Origin: JBPCPM01 sp050999155
GTDB lineage: Bacteria; Actinomycetota; Thermoleophilia; Solirubrobacterales; 70-9
Length of the DNA stretch: 64,000 bases
Direction: 5' to 3'
NCBI GenBank assembly: GCA_050999155.1
Contig: JBPCPM010000135.1
Location: 4,395 to 68,394, forward strand
The position numbers and the translations under genes are program-made. This document shows, in pieces, positions 7,998-17,056 of this stretch. Every line of letters begins with the position of its first letter. Within the stretch, counting starts at the first letter, position 1. The notes under the pieces were generated by a model. The model saw nothing but the letters and a program-made list of their open reading frames with translations, made no database searches and had not been told where the DNA came from.

Positions 7998-9209
7998 ATG
8001 CGTGAGGACCCCCGCCGGCTTTGCTTCGAGATCACCGCGCGGGACGGAGCTGCCCGTACGGGGCTGCTGCACACGCCGCACGGACCGATCCGCACGCCGG
8101 CGTTCGTGCCGCTGGCCACCACCGCCACGGTCAAGAGCCTCGACGCGCCCGAGGTCGCCGAGCTCGGATTCGACATGGTCCTGGGCAACACGTTCCACCT
8201 CGACCTGCGCCCCGGCCGCGAGCGGATCGAGCGTTTCGGCGGGTTGCACGCGTTCATGGGCTGGGACCGGCCGATCATCACGGACTCCGGCGGCTTCCAG
8301 GTGTTCTCCCTGGCCCACGGGTCGGTGGCCGACGAGATCAAGGGCCGTGGCGGTCAGCGGCGCTCGGAGGGCGCGATCCTCGAGATCGCCGAAGAGGGCG
8401 TGCGGTTCCGTTCCTACCTCGATGGCGACGAGCGGTTCATCGGGCCCGAGACCTCGATGGAGATCCAGGCGGCGCTGGGGTCCGACATCGCCCTCGCGTT
8501 CGATGAGTGCACGCCCTTTCACGCCGACCGCGGCTACACCGCGCGTTCCATGCAGCGCACCCACCGGTGGTTGACGCGGTGCGCCGATTGGCACCGCGAG
8601 CACGGCCCGGCGGGCCAGGCCCTGTACGGCATCGTCCAGGGCGGCATCCACCCCGACCTCCGGGCCGAGGCGGCCGGGGTCGTGGGCGACGCCGAGATCG
8701 ACGGCATCGCCATCGGGGGCACGCTGGGCGACAGCAAGGAGCAGATGCTCGCGGTGCTCGACGACACGCTCGGGCACCTGCCCGCAGCGGCTCCTCGGCA
8801 CCTGCTGGGGATCGGTGAGATCGACGACCTGCTGGCCGGCTCGGCTCGCGGCATCGACACGTTCGACTGCGCCGTGCCCACGCGCCTGGCACGCCACGGC
8901 ATGGCCATGGGACCGTTCCCGGAGTCGCGGTACCGCGTCGACCTGGCCAAGGGCCGCTACGCGGATGACGCCGATCCCCCGGTGCCCGGCTGCCCGTGCC
9001 CGGCCTGCCGCCACACGCGGGGCTACCTGCACTACCTCCACAAGGCGGGCGAGATGACCGCGGTCCGCCTCTTGACCCTGCACAACCTGCACTTCGTCCA
9101 GTACCTGATGGCGGGTGTCCGGGCGGCGATCATCGCCGGAACCCTTGCCGCCTACGCAGAGGCCATCGCCCGCGGGGCCGCGCCCTGGGACGAGGCGGAC
9201 GCGCCCTAG
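7998..9209 (+). CDS. tgt: tRNA-guanine transglycosylase (queuine/preQ1 tRNA-ribosyltransferase)
   Basis: Exchanges guanine for a 7-deazaguanine base at position 34 of GUN tRNAs. The 403-residue protein has TDSGGFQVFSL (catalytic Asp region), YGIVQGGIH, the second Asp in GIDTFDCAVPTRLARHG, and a zinc site CPCPACRHTRGYLHYL followed by the conserved His in the LHNLHF region. Length and motif order match bacterial TGT. The start at 7998 gives a normal N-terminus. It stands alone, converging with the kinase gene after only 5 bases. No other queuosine genes are in the window. Confidence 0.96.
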   Translation: MREDPRRLCFEITARDGAARTGLLHTPHGPIRTPAFVPLATTATVKSLDAPEVAELGFDMVLGNTFHLDLRPGRERIERFGGLHAFMGWDRPIITDSGGFQVFSLAHGSVADEIKGRGGQRRSEGAILEIAEEGVRFRSYLDGDERFIGPETSMEIQAALGSDIALAFDECTPFHADRGYTARSMQRTHRWLTRCADWHREHGPAGQALYGIVQGGIHPDLRAEAAGVVGDAEIDGIAIGGTLGDSKEQMLAVLDDTLGHLPAAAPRHLLGIGEIDDLLAGSARGIDTFDCAVPTRLARHGMAMGPFPESRYRVDLAKGRYADDADPPVPGCPCPACRHTRGYLHYLHKAGEMTAVRLLTLHNLHFVQYLMAGVRAAIIAGTLAAYAEAIARGAAPWDEADAP

Positions 9210-9214
9210 TTCCC

Positions 9215-10414
9215 TTAGTTCGCGGTGTTGTCCTTGATCAGGTCGCGGAGGCCTTGGGCCTGGTCTTCCACCGTCTGCTCGATCACGTTGCGCGCGTCCA
9301 CGCCCTGATCCGCGCCGGTCCCGAGCACGATGGCCAGGACGACCGCCGTCACTACCAGCAGCAAGGCCAGCAGCGCGCCCAGCGCCCGGGCCGTCCGCCG
9401 CCCGCGCGCCGGGGCCGGCCGGCGGGGCGCTGCGGTCCGCCGCGGCGAGGGCTCGGGAACTCGCTCACGGCGGGGGGGAAGGGGGGCGACGATCGCACCC
9501 GGCGACTCGGCCAGGCGGTTGGTCTTCGTCTGGCGCGTCGCCGGCACCACGCGGGTGGCCTGCTCGCCGGTCGGGGCATCGGTCTCGCCGTCGAGGGCGC
9601 GGCGCAGGGCGGTGCCGAGCTCCCGCGCCGTTCGGTAGCGGTCCTCTCCCTCGAGGGCGAGCGCGCGCAGGATGACCCAGCCGACCTCGTCGGGCAGCCT
9701 CTCGTTGTGGTCGCCGGGGGGCAGCGGATCCTCGTTCTGCTGGCGCACGGCCAGCTCGGCCAGCGACGATCCCTCGTAGGGCAGCCGGCCCGCTGCGAGC
9801 TGGTAGAGCACCACGCCCAGGGAGTACACGTCGCTGGCCGGGGTCGCCTCCTCGCCGCGGGCCTGCTCGGGCGACAGGTAGGCGGCCGTTCCGACGACCG
9901 AGCCCACCTGGGTGATGTGGGTCTGCTCGGAGGTGCGGGCGATGCCGAAGTCGGTCAGCTTGACCGTCCGGCCGCCGTCGCCGTCGTCGACGAGCATCAG
10001 GTTGCCGGGCTTGACGTCGCGGTGGACGATCCCGCGGCGGTGGGCATGATCGAGCCCTCGGCACGATTGGTCGCCGATCTCGACGACCGTCCCGGGGTCG
10101 AGCTTGCCTTCCCGGCGGAGCAGCTGACCTGCCGTCTTGCCCTCGACGTACTCCATGAAGATGTAGTGCTGGTGCTGGTCGACGCCCGTGTCGTAGACCT
10201 GCACGATGTTGTTGTGGATCAGCTTCGCGACGGCGAGGGCCTCGCGACGAAAGCGCGCGACGAACTTCTCGTCGTCGGAGAGGTGCTCGGCCAGGACCTT
10301 GACCGCGACCTCGCGCTCGAGGATCTGGTCCATCGCCAGGTAGACGGTGGACATCCCACCGGACCCCAGCCGTCGCTGGATCCGGTAGCGCTCGGAGATC
10401 TCGTTGCCCTCCAT
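9215..10414 (-). CDS. Transmembrane serine/threonine protein kinase (PknB-like, no PASTA domains)
   Basis: A 399-residue Hanks-type kinase. The glycine loop is LGSGGMSTVYLA, the catalytic Lys is in VAVKVL, the catalytic loop is HRDVKPGNL, the metal motif is DFGIAR, and the activation segment ends SPEQA. The catalytic domain covers about residues 10-275. A Pro/Arg-rich linker follows, then one transmembrane helix (ALLALLLVVTAVVLAIVLG, about 346-366) and only some 30 residues outside. PASTA sensor repeats, usual in PknB, are absent. It lies 3 bases after a lipoprotein gene, so the lipoprotein may be its partner or substrate; that is inference. Confidence 0.93.
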   Translation of the reverse strand: MEGNEISERYRIQRRLGSGGMSTVYLAMDQILEREVAVKVLAEHLSDDEKFVARFRREALAVAKLIHNNIVQVYDTGVDQHQHYIFMEYVEGKTAGQLLRREGKLDPGTVVEIGDQSCRGLDHAHRRGIVHRDVKPGNLMLVDDGDGGRTVKLTDFGIARTSEQTHITQVGSVVGTAAYLSPEQARGEEATPASDVYSLGVVLYQLAAGRLPYEGSSLAELAVRQQNEDPLPPGDHNERLPDEVGWVILRALALEGEDRYRTARELGTALRRALDGETDAPTGEQATRVVPATRQTKTNRLAESPGAIVAPLPPRRERVPEPSPRRTAAPRRPAPARGRRTARALGALLALLLVVTAVVLAIVLGTGADQGVDARNVIEQTVEDQAQGLRDLIKDNTAN

Positions 10415-10417
10415 CGG

Positions 10418-11020
10418 CTATTGCGGGGCGACCGCGCCTCCGCTGCCCCCGTCGTCGCCTCCGCCGCCGTCGGCCGGTGGGGCGGCGCCGCTTCCGTCGT
10501 CGCCTCCGCCGTTGTCGGCGGGGGGCGTGGGGGCGCCGCCCCCGTCGTTGCCTCCGCCTCCGCCCCCGCCGCTGTTGTCGGTGCCGCCGCTGTCGCCGGT
10601 GCCGCCGCCGTTGTCGGTGCCGCCAGAGCCGCCGCCGCTGTTGCCGCCGCCCGAACCGCCGCCGGTCGAGCCGCCGCCGGTGTCCGGGGTGGTGGTCGTG
10701 TCGGTGCCCTGGTCCCCGGCACAGTCACCGGAGCGGGCGTTGAGCACCAAGCGATCGCCGCCGTCGGCGAGGGCGCGGCGCAGTTCGGGATCGACGGTGT
10801 TGTCGAGGTTGGACACCGCCTCGGAGAACTCCAGGGCCCGGGTGGCGGCCTTCTCACAGTCGCCCGACTCGGCGAGGTCGCGGACGGCGTCGAGATCCTC
10901 CGTCAGCGCGTCGGCGGTCGCCGCGGCCAGCAGGCCCTGGTCGCTGTCGGACCCACAGCCCGCCACGGTCAGGGCACCGGCGGCCAGCACACAGACCACG
11001 AGCAGGCGCAAGGCTGGCAT
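10418..11020 (-). CDS. Lipoprotein with Gly/Asp-rich low-complexity tail
   Basis: A 200-residue predicted lipoprotein. The signal peptide is MPALRLLVVCVLAAGALTVAGC with lipobox TVAGC. A short helical domain (about residues 25-110) contains two further Cys (ESGDCEK and SGDCAG). The rest is a Gly/Asp/Asn/Pro tail from about 112 to the end, with GGG and TDNGGG-type repeats. The ATG at 11020 is chosen because it gives the signal peptide; the frame itself is open further upstream. The stop lies 3 bases before the kinase start, so the two form one transcription unit. The function is unknown. The globular part could be a sensor that the short-tailed kinase lacks. Confidence 0.75.
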   Translation of the reverse strand: MPALRLLVVCVLAAGALTVAGCGSDSDQGLLAAATADALTEDLDAVRDLAESGDCEKAATRALEFSEAVSNLDNTVDPELRRALADGGDRLVLNARSGDCAGDQGTDTTTTPDTGGGSTGGGSGGGNSGGGSGGTDNGGGTGDSGGTDNSGGGGGGGNDGGGAPTPPADNGGGDDGSGAAPPADGGGGDDGGSGGAVAPQ

Positions 11021-11094
11021 CGACCCGAGTCTAGACCGTCCAATCGCCGGGGTCGCGCACCGGCGCGAGGCGCCGGTCGCCAGGGTCCCGGCGC

Positions 11095-11826
11095 TCACTG
11101 TCCGGCCTCGAGCCGGCGGGCGAGCATCTCGGGCAGCCCGGCCTCGAGGATGGCCGACGCGGCCGCGGCCACGTCGTAGGGAGTGCGGTGCCACGTTGCG
11201 CGCTCGCGCTCGAGATCGAGCTCGAGCCACGCCGCCCGCGGGTCGCCGTCGCGGGGCTGGCCGACGCTCCCCGGATTGACCAGCCACTCCCGGCCGTCGA
11301 GATCGAGCTCCATGCCGCCCGCGGCGGGCTGGCCGTCGACCCCGCCGTCCTCGAGCCGGTGGAACCACAGGGCGACGTGCGAATGGCCGATCAGGGCCAG
11401 CCGGTGCTCTTGGACGTCGAGACACTGGTCGGCCTGCTCGGCCGACAGCACGTACTCCCACACGGGATCGCGCGGGGATGCGTGGAAGACGCCCACCTCC
11501 CGGGCCACCCCCGCCGGCTCCAGGGAGCGCAACCAGTCAAGCGTGCCCGCCGTGGCGTTCTGGCGCGTCCACTCGGCCGCGGCGGCCGCGGCGCTGGAAA
11601 AGGTGGTGATGTCGATCTCGTGCAGGGCGGCGAGATCGTGGTTGCCGGCCAGAACCACCTCGCAGCGGTCCTCGGCCAACCGGGCGCACGCGTCGGGCTG
11701 GGCGCCGTAGCCGACGATGTCGCCCAGGCACCAGCGCTCCTCGATACCGACGTCGTCGATGGCGGCCAGCACCGCCTCGAAGGCGGGCAGGTTCGCGTGG
11801 ATGTCGCTGAGGACTGCGATGCGCAC
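11095..11826 (-). CDS. Calcineurin-like metallophosphoesterase
   Basis: A 243-residue cytoplasmic phosphoesterase. The metal-binding signature is complete: VLSDIHAN at the N-terminus, GDIVGYG near 37, AGNHD near 63, and GHSHVA with a following His-containing segment near 150. It resembles the YfcE/MJ0936 group, which hydrolyse phosphodiesters in vitro, though natural substrates are often unknown. It diverges from the M48 peptidase gene, with 71 bases between their starts. Confidence 0.9.
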   Translation of the reverse strand: MRIAVLSDIHANLPAFEAVLAAIDDVGIEERWCLGDIVGYGAQPDACARLAEDRCEVVLAGNHDLAALHEIDITTFSSAAAAAAEWTRQNATAGTLDWLRSLEPAGVAREVGVFHASPRDPVWEYVLSAEQADQCLDVQEHRLALIGHSHVALWFHRLEDGGVDGQPAAGGMELDLDGREWLVNPGSVGQPRDGDPRAAWLELDLERERATWHRTPYDVAAAASAILEAGLPEMLARRLEAGQ

Positions 11827-11897
11827 GAAACGCCAACCCCCGGGGTAGTCCGCAGCTGGGGGCCACGGAGCCGAACTCGCCCGATTATCGTAGGTGA

Positions 11898-13175
11898 GTG
11901 CGACTGATCGAGGGTGTGCGACGCTCCCGGGCCGGGCGGATCGGGGTTGCGGCCGTGGCCGCGGTCCTCGTCGCCGAGCTTGCCGTGTTCGCCATGCGGC
12001 CCCGGCAGCAGCTCGATTCGGCAGCCGTGCCGGCCACCGAGGTCGCGCCCGCGGGCCAGATCGAGCGGGCCGAGGACTACCGCAGCGCCCAGCGGCGGAT
12101 CGCCTGGGTGGTCTTGGCCATCGACGGCGGACTGCTGGTGCTGATCGCGCTCGGCCGCCCGGCGCCGGTCGGCCGGCTCCTGCGCCGGGCCGGATCCCGG
12201 CCGCTGCTCGGAGCCGCCGCGGCTGGCGCGGCCATCTCGGTGACGCTGTCGCTCGCCGGCCTTCCGTTGGCGGCGCTCGCTCATGAGCGTGCGCGCGACG
12301 TGGGCCTCGCGACCCAGTCGCTGGCTCCCTGGCTCGCCGATCGGGGCAAGGCAGTGGCGATCGGGGCGGGGCTGACGGCGGTCGGCGCCGCGTTGGGCAT
12401 CGCGATCATCCGTCGCTTCGGACGGCACTGGTGGCTGCCGGCGAGCGGCGCAATCGCCGCCATCGCAGTCGTCTTCTCCTGGCTGGCCCCCGTGATCCTC
12501 GATCCGGTCTTCAACGACTTCCGGCCCGTGCGTGACACGAGACTGCGCACCGAGGTCCGGAGCCTGGCTGACCGGGCAGGGGTCACGGTGGGCGACGTGC
12601 TGGAGGTCGACGCCAGCCGGCGCTCGACGGCCCTCAACGCCTACGTCGGAGGGATCGGGTCCACCAAGCGCGTGGTCCTCTACGACACGACGCTGGACGG
12701 CCTCGAGCGACGGCAGCTGCAGGCGATCGTCGCCCACGAGCTGGCTCATCAGCGCCATCACGACATCCCGCGCGGCCTGCTCTGGCTCGCGATCGTCACG
12801 CCACTCGGCGTGGTGTTCGTCCGCGAGGCGGCGACGGCGCTGGCGGAGCATCGGGGCATCGAGCTCGGCTCGCCGGCCGGTGTCAGCGCCCTCGCGCTGC
12901 CGCTGGCCATCGCGATCGTCGTGCTGACCGTTCCGGGCAACCAGCTCTCACGCGCCGTCGAGGCGCGCGCCGACGTCACGGCCCTGGCCATCACCGACGA
13001 CCCCCAGGCCCAGATCGACCTCCAGGAGCGTCTTGTGCGGCGCAACGTCTCCGAGCCCGATCCGCCCTCGCTCCCTCATCTCCTGTTCGGGACCCACCCG
13101 ACCGCGGTCGAGCGGATCGGCCAGTCGCGCGCCTGGGCGCGTGGCGAGCGGCCCGCGACCGACCCGCTCGACTGA
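11898..13175 (+). CDS. M48-family membrane metalloprotease (Ste24/CAAX-protease-like)
   Basis: A 425-residue integral membrane protein. Four or more hydrophobic helices occupy about residues 15-215. The zinc site HELAH follows near 280 (LQAIVAHELAHQRHHD), then further helices, with the third ligand Glu likely in SRAVEARADVTAL. This order matches Ste24-like M48A peptidases, which process prenylated proteins in eukaryotes. In bacteria related enzymes do membrane protein quality control, so no prenyl substrate is implied. The start is GTG. rlmH begins 2 bases after its stop, so the three genes M48-rlmH-argS are likely co-transcribed. Confidence 0.88.
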   Translation: MRLIEGVRRSRAGRIGVAAVAAVLVAELAVFAMRPRQQLDSAAVPATEVAPAGQIERAEDYRSAQRRIAWVVLAIDGGLLVLIALGRPAPVGRLLRRAGSRPLLGAAAAGAAISVTLSLAGLPLAALAHERARDVGLATQSLAPWLADRGKAVAIGAGLTAVGAALGIAIIRRFGRHWWLPASGAIAAIAVVFSWLAPVILDPVFNDFRPVRDTRLRTEVRSLADRAGVTVGDVLEVDASRRSTALNAYVGGIGSTKRVVLYDTTLDGLERRQLQAIVAHELAHQRHHDIPRGLLWLAIVTPLGVVFVREAATALAEHRGIELGSPAGVSALALPLAIAIVVLTVPGNQLSRAVEARADVTALAITDDPQAQIDLQERLVRRNVSEPDPPSLPHLLFGTHPTAVERIGQSRAWARGERPATDPLD

Positions 13176-13177
13176 CC

Positions 13178-13600
13178 ATGGACGTCGTTCTCGCCTGCGT
13201 GGGCCGGATCCGCGGCCCCTTCGAGCTCGCCGACAGCCACTACCGCCGGCTGCTGCGCGGGCGGCTGCGCTTGGAGGTGGTCGAGGCGCGCGACGACGCG
13301 GCCCTGGAACGGCGGGTCCCGCCGGGAGCCGCGGCGCATGTGGTGGCCCTGGACCGTCGCGGCGTGGCCCGCAGCTCGGTGGAGTGGGCGTCGTGGCTCG
13401 ACGAGCGGCTGCTGGCGGCCAAGGACCTGTGGCTGTGCGTCGGCGGTGCCGCCGACCTTCCGCCCGGGGTGTTCGCCCGGGCACACGAGCGGGTTTCCCT
13501 GGGTCCGGCGACGTTGCCGCACGAGTTGGCGCGGGTGGTCGTGCTCGAGCAGCTGTTCCGCGCCACGAAGATCCGGGCCGGCGAGCCATACCATTGCTGA
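13178..13600 (+). CDS. rlmH: 23S rRNA (pseudouridine-1915-N3)-methyltransferase RlmH
   Basis: A SPOUT-class methyltransferase of 140 residues, slightly shorter than the usual ~155. The SAM-binding knot is recognisable in LWLCVGGAADLPPGV (family form GGxxGL/D) and in VSLGPATLPHELARVVVLEQLFRA, and the C-terminus GEPYHC matches the family's GxPYH ending. It would methylate the pseudouridine of helix 69 in the 50S subunit. It sits between the M48 protease and argS, with 2- and 4-base gaps. Confidence 0.88.
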   Translation: MDVVLACVGRIRGPFELADSHYRRLLRGRLRLEVVEARDDAALERRVPPGAAAHVVALDRRGVARSSVEWASWLDERLLAAKDLWLCVGGAADLPPGVFARAHERVSLGPATLPHELARVVVLEQLFRATKIRAGEPYHC

Positions 13601-13604
13601 CCTC

Positions 13605-15281
13605 GTGACCGGACCCGAATCCACGGCAGCGCACGCGACCGAGGCCGACCCCGAGCGGGGCCTGCGCGGGATCGCCCGCGACGCGGCGGCCGCCCTGGCT
13701 GAGCGCAACGGGGGCTCGCTCGGCGCCGAGCCGACGCTCGAACGCCCCCCGCAGGAGCAGTTCGGCGACTACTCGACCAACGCGGCAATGCTTCTTGCGC
13801 CGGTGCTCCGCGCCTCCCCCCGGGACATCGCCTCCCAGCTCGCCGAGGAGCTCACCGCACGCCTCGGCGACCGGCTCGAGCGCACCGAGGTGGCCGGCCC
13901 AGGCTTCGTCAACCTCCACCTGGCCGACGGCTGGTTCCGCGACGCCTTGGTGGCCATCTCCGAAGCCGGTGGCGCGTTTGGACGGGCCAGGGCCGGCTCG
14001 CGTGAGCGCGTCCTCGTCGAGTTCGTCTCGGCCAACCCGACCGGCCCTCTGACGGCGGCCGGTGGCCGCCACGCGGCCTACGGCGACGCGCTGGCCCGGG
14101 TGCTCGAGGCGGCGGGCCACGAGGTGGCCCGCGAGTACTACGTCAACGACTACGGCGCCCAGACGGCCCGTTTCGCCGCATCCATCGCCGCCCGGATGAC
14201 CGGCGATCCCGTCCCCGAGGACGGCTACTCCGGCGACTACGTCGTCGAGCTGGCGACCGACCTGAAGGGCGCCGGCCACGGGTCCTGGGACCAGGCCGCG
14301 CTCGAGCGGGCCGGGGTGGAGGCGATGGTCGGTCGGGTTCGCTCGACGCTCGAGCGCTTCGGCGCGTACTTCGACGCCTGGGTCAGCGAACGCTCGCTGC
14401 ACGAACGCGGCAGCACCACCGAGGCGCTGGAGCGCCTCGAACAGGCGGGCCACACCTACACCTCCGACGGCGCGCTGTGGCTGCGCTCGACCGCCTTCGG
14501 CGACGACAAGGACCGGGTCCTGCGCCGCTCAGGGGGTGAGACGACGTACTTCGCCGCCGACGTGGCCTACCACGAGGACAAGCTCCGGCGGGGCTACGAC
14601 CGCCTCGTCGATGTGTGGGGAGCCGACCACCACGGCTACATGGCTCGGGTGGGCGCCGCGCTGGAGGCGCTGGGGGCCGACCCGGACCGCCTGGAGATCG
14701 TGATCATGCAGCTCGTCCACATCGTCACCCGCGGCGAGCGGGCCCAGATGTCCAAGCGCCGCGGCGAGTTCGTCACGCTCGACGAGCTGATCGACGACAT
14801 CGGCGTGGACGCTGCCCGCTTTTTCATGCTCCAGCGCAGCCACGACACCGCCCTGGACCTCGATCTCGACCTCGCGCGCGAGCAGTCCAACGACAACCCG
14901 GTCTACTACGTCCAGTACGCCCACGCCCGGATCTGCTCGATCCTGCGCAAGGCCGGGTCCGACCGGGTGCAGGCGGCCGTGGCCGCCGACCAGCGCGCGT
15001 CGGAGGCCGTGGTCGAGCCCGGCGAGCGCCGGATGATCAAGCGGCTCGCGGAGCTGCCCGCCGAGGTCAGCGAGGCGGCCGAGCGACGCAGCCCCCACCG
15101 GCTGACCGCCTACACGATGGCCTTGGCCGCCGACTTCCACGGCTTCTACCGCGACTGCCAGGTCGTCGGGGCCGAGGGCGACGGGGTCCAGGATGCCCGG
15201 CTGGCCCTGTGTGTCGCGACGCGCGACACCATCGCCGGGACGCTCGCCCTGCTGGGCGTCGGCGCCCCCGAGCAGATGTAG
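13605..15281 (+). CDS. argS: Arginyl-tRNA synthetase
   Basis: A class I synthetase of 558 residues. The N-terminal Arg-tRNA-synt_N module covers about 1-95. The catalytic core has VEFVSANPTGPL, AREYYVNDYGAQ, YFAADVAYHEDKL and WGADHHGYMARV, and the KMSKS-type loop is AQMSKRRGEFVTL. A DALR anticodon-binding domain (YYVQYAHARI onward) ends the protein. The residues after PTGPL are TAAGGRHAAYGDAL, so the HIGH signature normally at this point (HxGH) is not recognisable. GTG at 13605 is chosen because it lies 4 bases after rlmH and gives a normal length; the frame is open upstream only as an overlap with rlmH. Confidence 0.95.
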   Translation: MTGPESTAAHATEADPERGLRGIARDAAAALAERNGGSLGAEPTLERPPQEQFGDYSTNAAMLLAPVLRASPRDIASQLAEELTARLGDRLERTEVAGPGFVNLHLADGWFRDALVAISEAGGAFGRARAGSRERVLVEFVSANPTGPLTAAGGRHAAYGDALARVLEAAGHEVAREYYVNDYGAQTARFAASIAARMTGDPVPEDGYSGDYVVELATDLKGAGHGSWDQAALERAGVEAMVGRVRSTLERFGAYFDAWVSERSLHERGSTTEALERLEQAGHTYTSDGALWLRSTAFGDDKDRVLRRSGGETTYFAADVAYHEDKLRRGYDRLVDVWGADHHGYMARVGAALEALGADPDRLEIVIMQLVHIVTRGERAQMSKRRGEFVTLDELIDDIGVDAARFFMLQRSHDTALDLDLDLAREQSNDNPVYYVQYAHARICSILRKAGSDRVQAAVAADQRASEAVVEPGERRMIKRLAELPAEVSEAAERRSPHRLTAYTMALAADFHGFYRDCQVVGAEGDGVQDARLALCVATRDTIAGTLALLGVGAPEQM

Positions 15282-15296
15282 CGGAGCCGGCCCCGG

Positions 15297-16316
15297 TCAG
15301 CGCGGGTCCACCAACCCGCGGTGGCGGGGGAGCGTCCGGGTGAGCAGGCCGGCCTCGTAGGCCCAGTCGATGATCCGCGCGACCGTCTCACTGAGGGGCA
15401 TGTACTCGAGCCCGAGCTCACGCTCGGAGCGCGACGCGTCGTAGCGGTGGCCGTGCAGCAGGGTGCGGACCCGGGCGCGGCACAGTGACGTCGTCTTCCC
15501 CCGCGCCCGGGCGGTGGTCTCCGCCGCGACCGCGGCGCCGCGCGCGAGGGCGGGCGGCACCATGCGCACCGAATAGTCGATCCCGGCGATCTCCGCCACC
15601 ACCCGCAGCGCGTCGCCCGAGGGGACGCTGGCCCCGTTGAGCACGTAGCGGGCGCCGGGGCGGCCGTGCTCGGCGGCCAGCACGTGGCCCCGGGCGACGT
15701 CGGCCACGTCGGTGACCGAGACGATGACGTCCATGAACACCGGCAGCTTGCCGTTGATGTAGGCGAGGATGAACTTCGCGGTTCCCCCCGCCCGGCCCGG
15801 ACCCTGGACGGAGGAGGGGTTGACCGCGACGACGTCGACGCCGAGGCGCTGCGCCGCGGCCAGCGCCCGCCGCTCCCCTTCGTGCTTGGACTCGTCGTAG
15901 TCCGAGAGAAACGAGCCGCGATGGGGCGTGTCCTCGTGGGCCACGACGCCCTGGCGCTCGCCGATGGTGGTGGACGAGGACGTCAACACCAGGCGCCGGA
16001 CGCCGGCCCGGGCGGCGGCCTCGACCGCGTTCTCCGAGCCCTCGGCGTTGACGCGCATCATCTCGGCCGGGTCCTCGGGGCAATGGGAGTTGACGCCGGC
16101 GACGTGGTAGGCCAGGTCGCATCCGGCCATCGCCTCGGCCACCTGGCCGATGTCGAGCACGTCGCCCCGGGCCGGGGTTGCGCCGCGCTCGGTCACGGAC
16201 TGGGCCGCGGCGTCCGAGCGGGCCAGGCCGATGACGTGGTCGTCGTCGCCCGCGAGCAGGCGGCACAGCTCCCCGCCCACGAACCCGCTCGCCCCGCTGA
16301 GGTAGACGCGGGCCAC
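15297..16316 (-). CDS. NAD(P)-dependent epimerase/dehydratase-family (extended SDR) oxidoreductase
   Basis: A 339-residue extended short-chain dehydrogenase. The N-terminal dinucleotide motif is SGASGFVGGELC; DLAYHVAGV and VLTSSSTTIGE follow. The catalytic pair is YDESK near residue 145, and NPSSVQGPG starts the substrate domain. It resembles dihydroflavonol-reductase/3-beta-HSD-like enzymes. The GTG at 16316 starts 2 bases after the acyltransferase stop. Its place behind an acyltransferase and an alkyl-DHAP-synthase-like enzyme suggests a lipid reductase role, which is inference. It converges with argS 15 bases away. Confidence 0.85.
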   Translation of the reverse strand: MARVYLSGASGFVGGELCRLLAGDDDHVIGLARSDAAAQSVTERGATPARGDVLDIGQVAEAMAGCDLAYHVAGVNSHCPEDPAEMMRVNAEGSENAVEAAARAGVRRLVLTSSSTTIGERQGVVAHEDTPHRGSFLSDYDESKHEGERRALAAAQRLGVDVVAVNPSSVQGPGRAGGTAKFILAYINGKLPVFMDVIVSVTDVADVARGHVLAAEHGRPGARYVLNGASVPSGDALRVVAEIAGIDYSVRMVPPALARGAAVAAETTARARGKTTSLCRARVRTLLHGHRYDASRSERELGLEYMPLSETVARIIDWAYEAGLLTRTLPRHRGLVDPR

Positions 16317-16318
16317 GC

Positions 16319-17056
16319 TCAGCGCACGCCGGCGGGCGGCGCGGCGCCGGGCTGCGCCTGTCCGTCGTGCGGGGTGGTCGCGGCGCCGTGTGAGGCAAAG
16401 AACTCGCGCACGCGCTCCATCGCGTCGGCGCGGCCGTCGACTCCGCCGACATCGAGCGGGGGGCCGAAGGCGATCGTCACGTCGTGGCGGCTGCCGTCGT
16501 CGGCCCGCTTGGCCCACCCGTTGCCGACAGGCATCGCCGCGTCGGTCCCGTCCACGTGGACCGGGACCAGGGGGACGTCGTGGCGAGCGGCCAGCACCGC
16601 CGCCCCGGAGCGCAGCTTGCCGACGCTGCCCGTCCGCGAACGCGTGCCCTCGGCGTAGAGCACGAGGTTGCGCCGCTCGGTGGCGATGAGGCGGTCGAGC
16701 AGGCTGCCGCCCTCGGCCAGCGTGCCCTGCCCGCCGCGCTGCACCGGCACGGTGGAGAAGGCGAGCGAGACCGCCATCGCAAGGGAGCGCTTGCCGTAGA
16801 AGTAGTCGGCCGCCGCCGCCACGGATGTCCGGCGGCGCCACGCAGCGGGCAGCGCCCCAAGGATGAGGGGCGTGTCCATGTGGCTTGCGTGGCTGGCCAC
16901 GAAGACCACCGGACCGTCGAGGCCGTCGAGGTGCTCGCGCCCGATCACCGTGCGCCGCGTGTAGGCGCCGACCAGCGGCCGGAAGACGCCGGAGATGATG
17001 GCGTCGCGCGCGTGCTGGGCCAGCGTGGTCCGTGCCCACGGCTGGTCGCCGATCAC
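16319..17056 (-). CDS. PlsC-type lysophospholipid (1-acylglycerol-3-phosphate) acyltransferase
   Basis: A 245-residue acyltransferase. The HX4D catalytic motif is in ASHASHMDTPL near residue 54, the glycerophosphate-binding block III is YAEGTRSRTG near 130, and VPLVPVHVDGT is block IV. It would transfer an acyl chain from acyl-CoA or acyl-ACP to a glycerophospholipid precursor at the inner membrane. The GTG start overlaps the stop of the AGPS-like gene (GTGA). The frame is open beyond this point only as an overlap with that gene. Confidence 0.88.
   Translation of the reverse strand: MIGDQPWARTTLAQHARDAIISGVFRPLVGAYTRRTVIGREHLDGLDGPVVFVASHASHMDTPLILGALPAAWRRRTSVAAAADYFYGKRSLAMAVSLAFSTVPVQRGGQGTLAEGGSLLDRLIATERRNLVLYAEGTRSRTGSVGKLRSGAAVLAARHDVPLVPVHVDGTDAAMPVGNGWAKRADDGSRHDVTIAFGPPLDVGGVDGRADAMERVREFFASHGAATTPHDGQAQPGAAPPAGVR

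Noticed and set aside
10420..10690. Repeated GCC/GCCGCC-rich stretch as a phase-variable or CRISPR-like repeat
   Set aside because: It encodes the Gly-rich lipoprotein tail in frame with varied codons. There are no exact tandem units or spacers.
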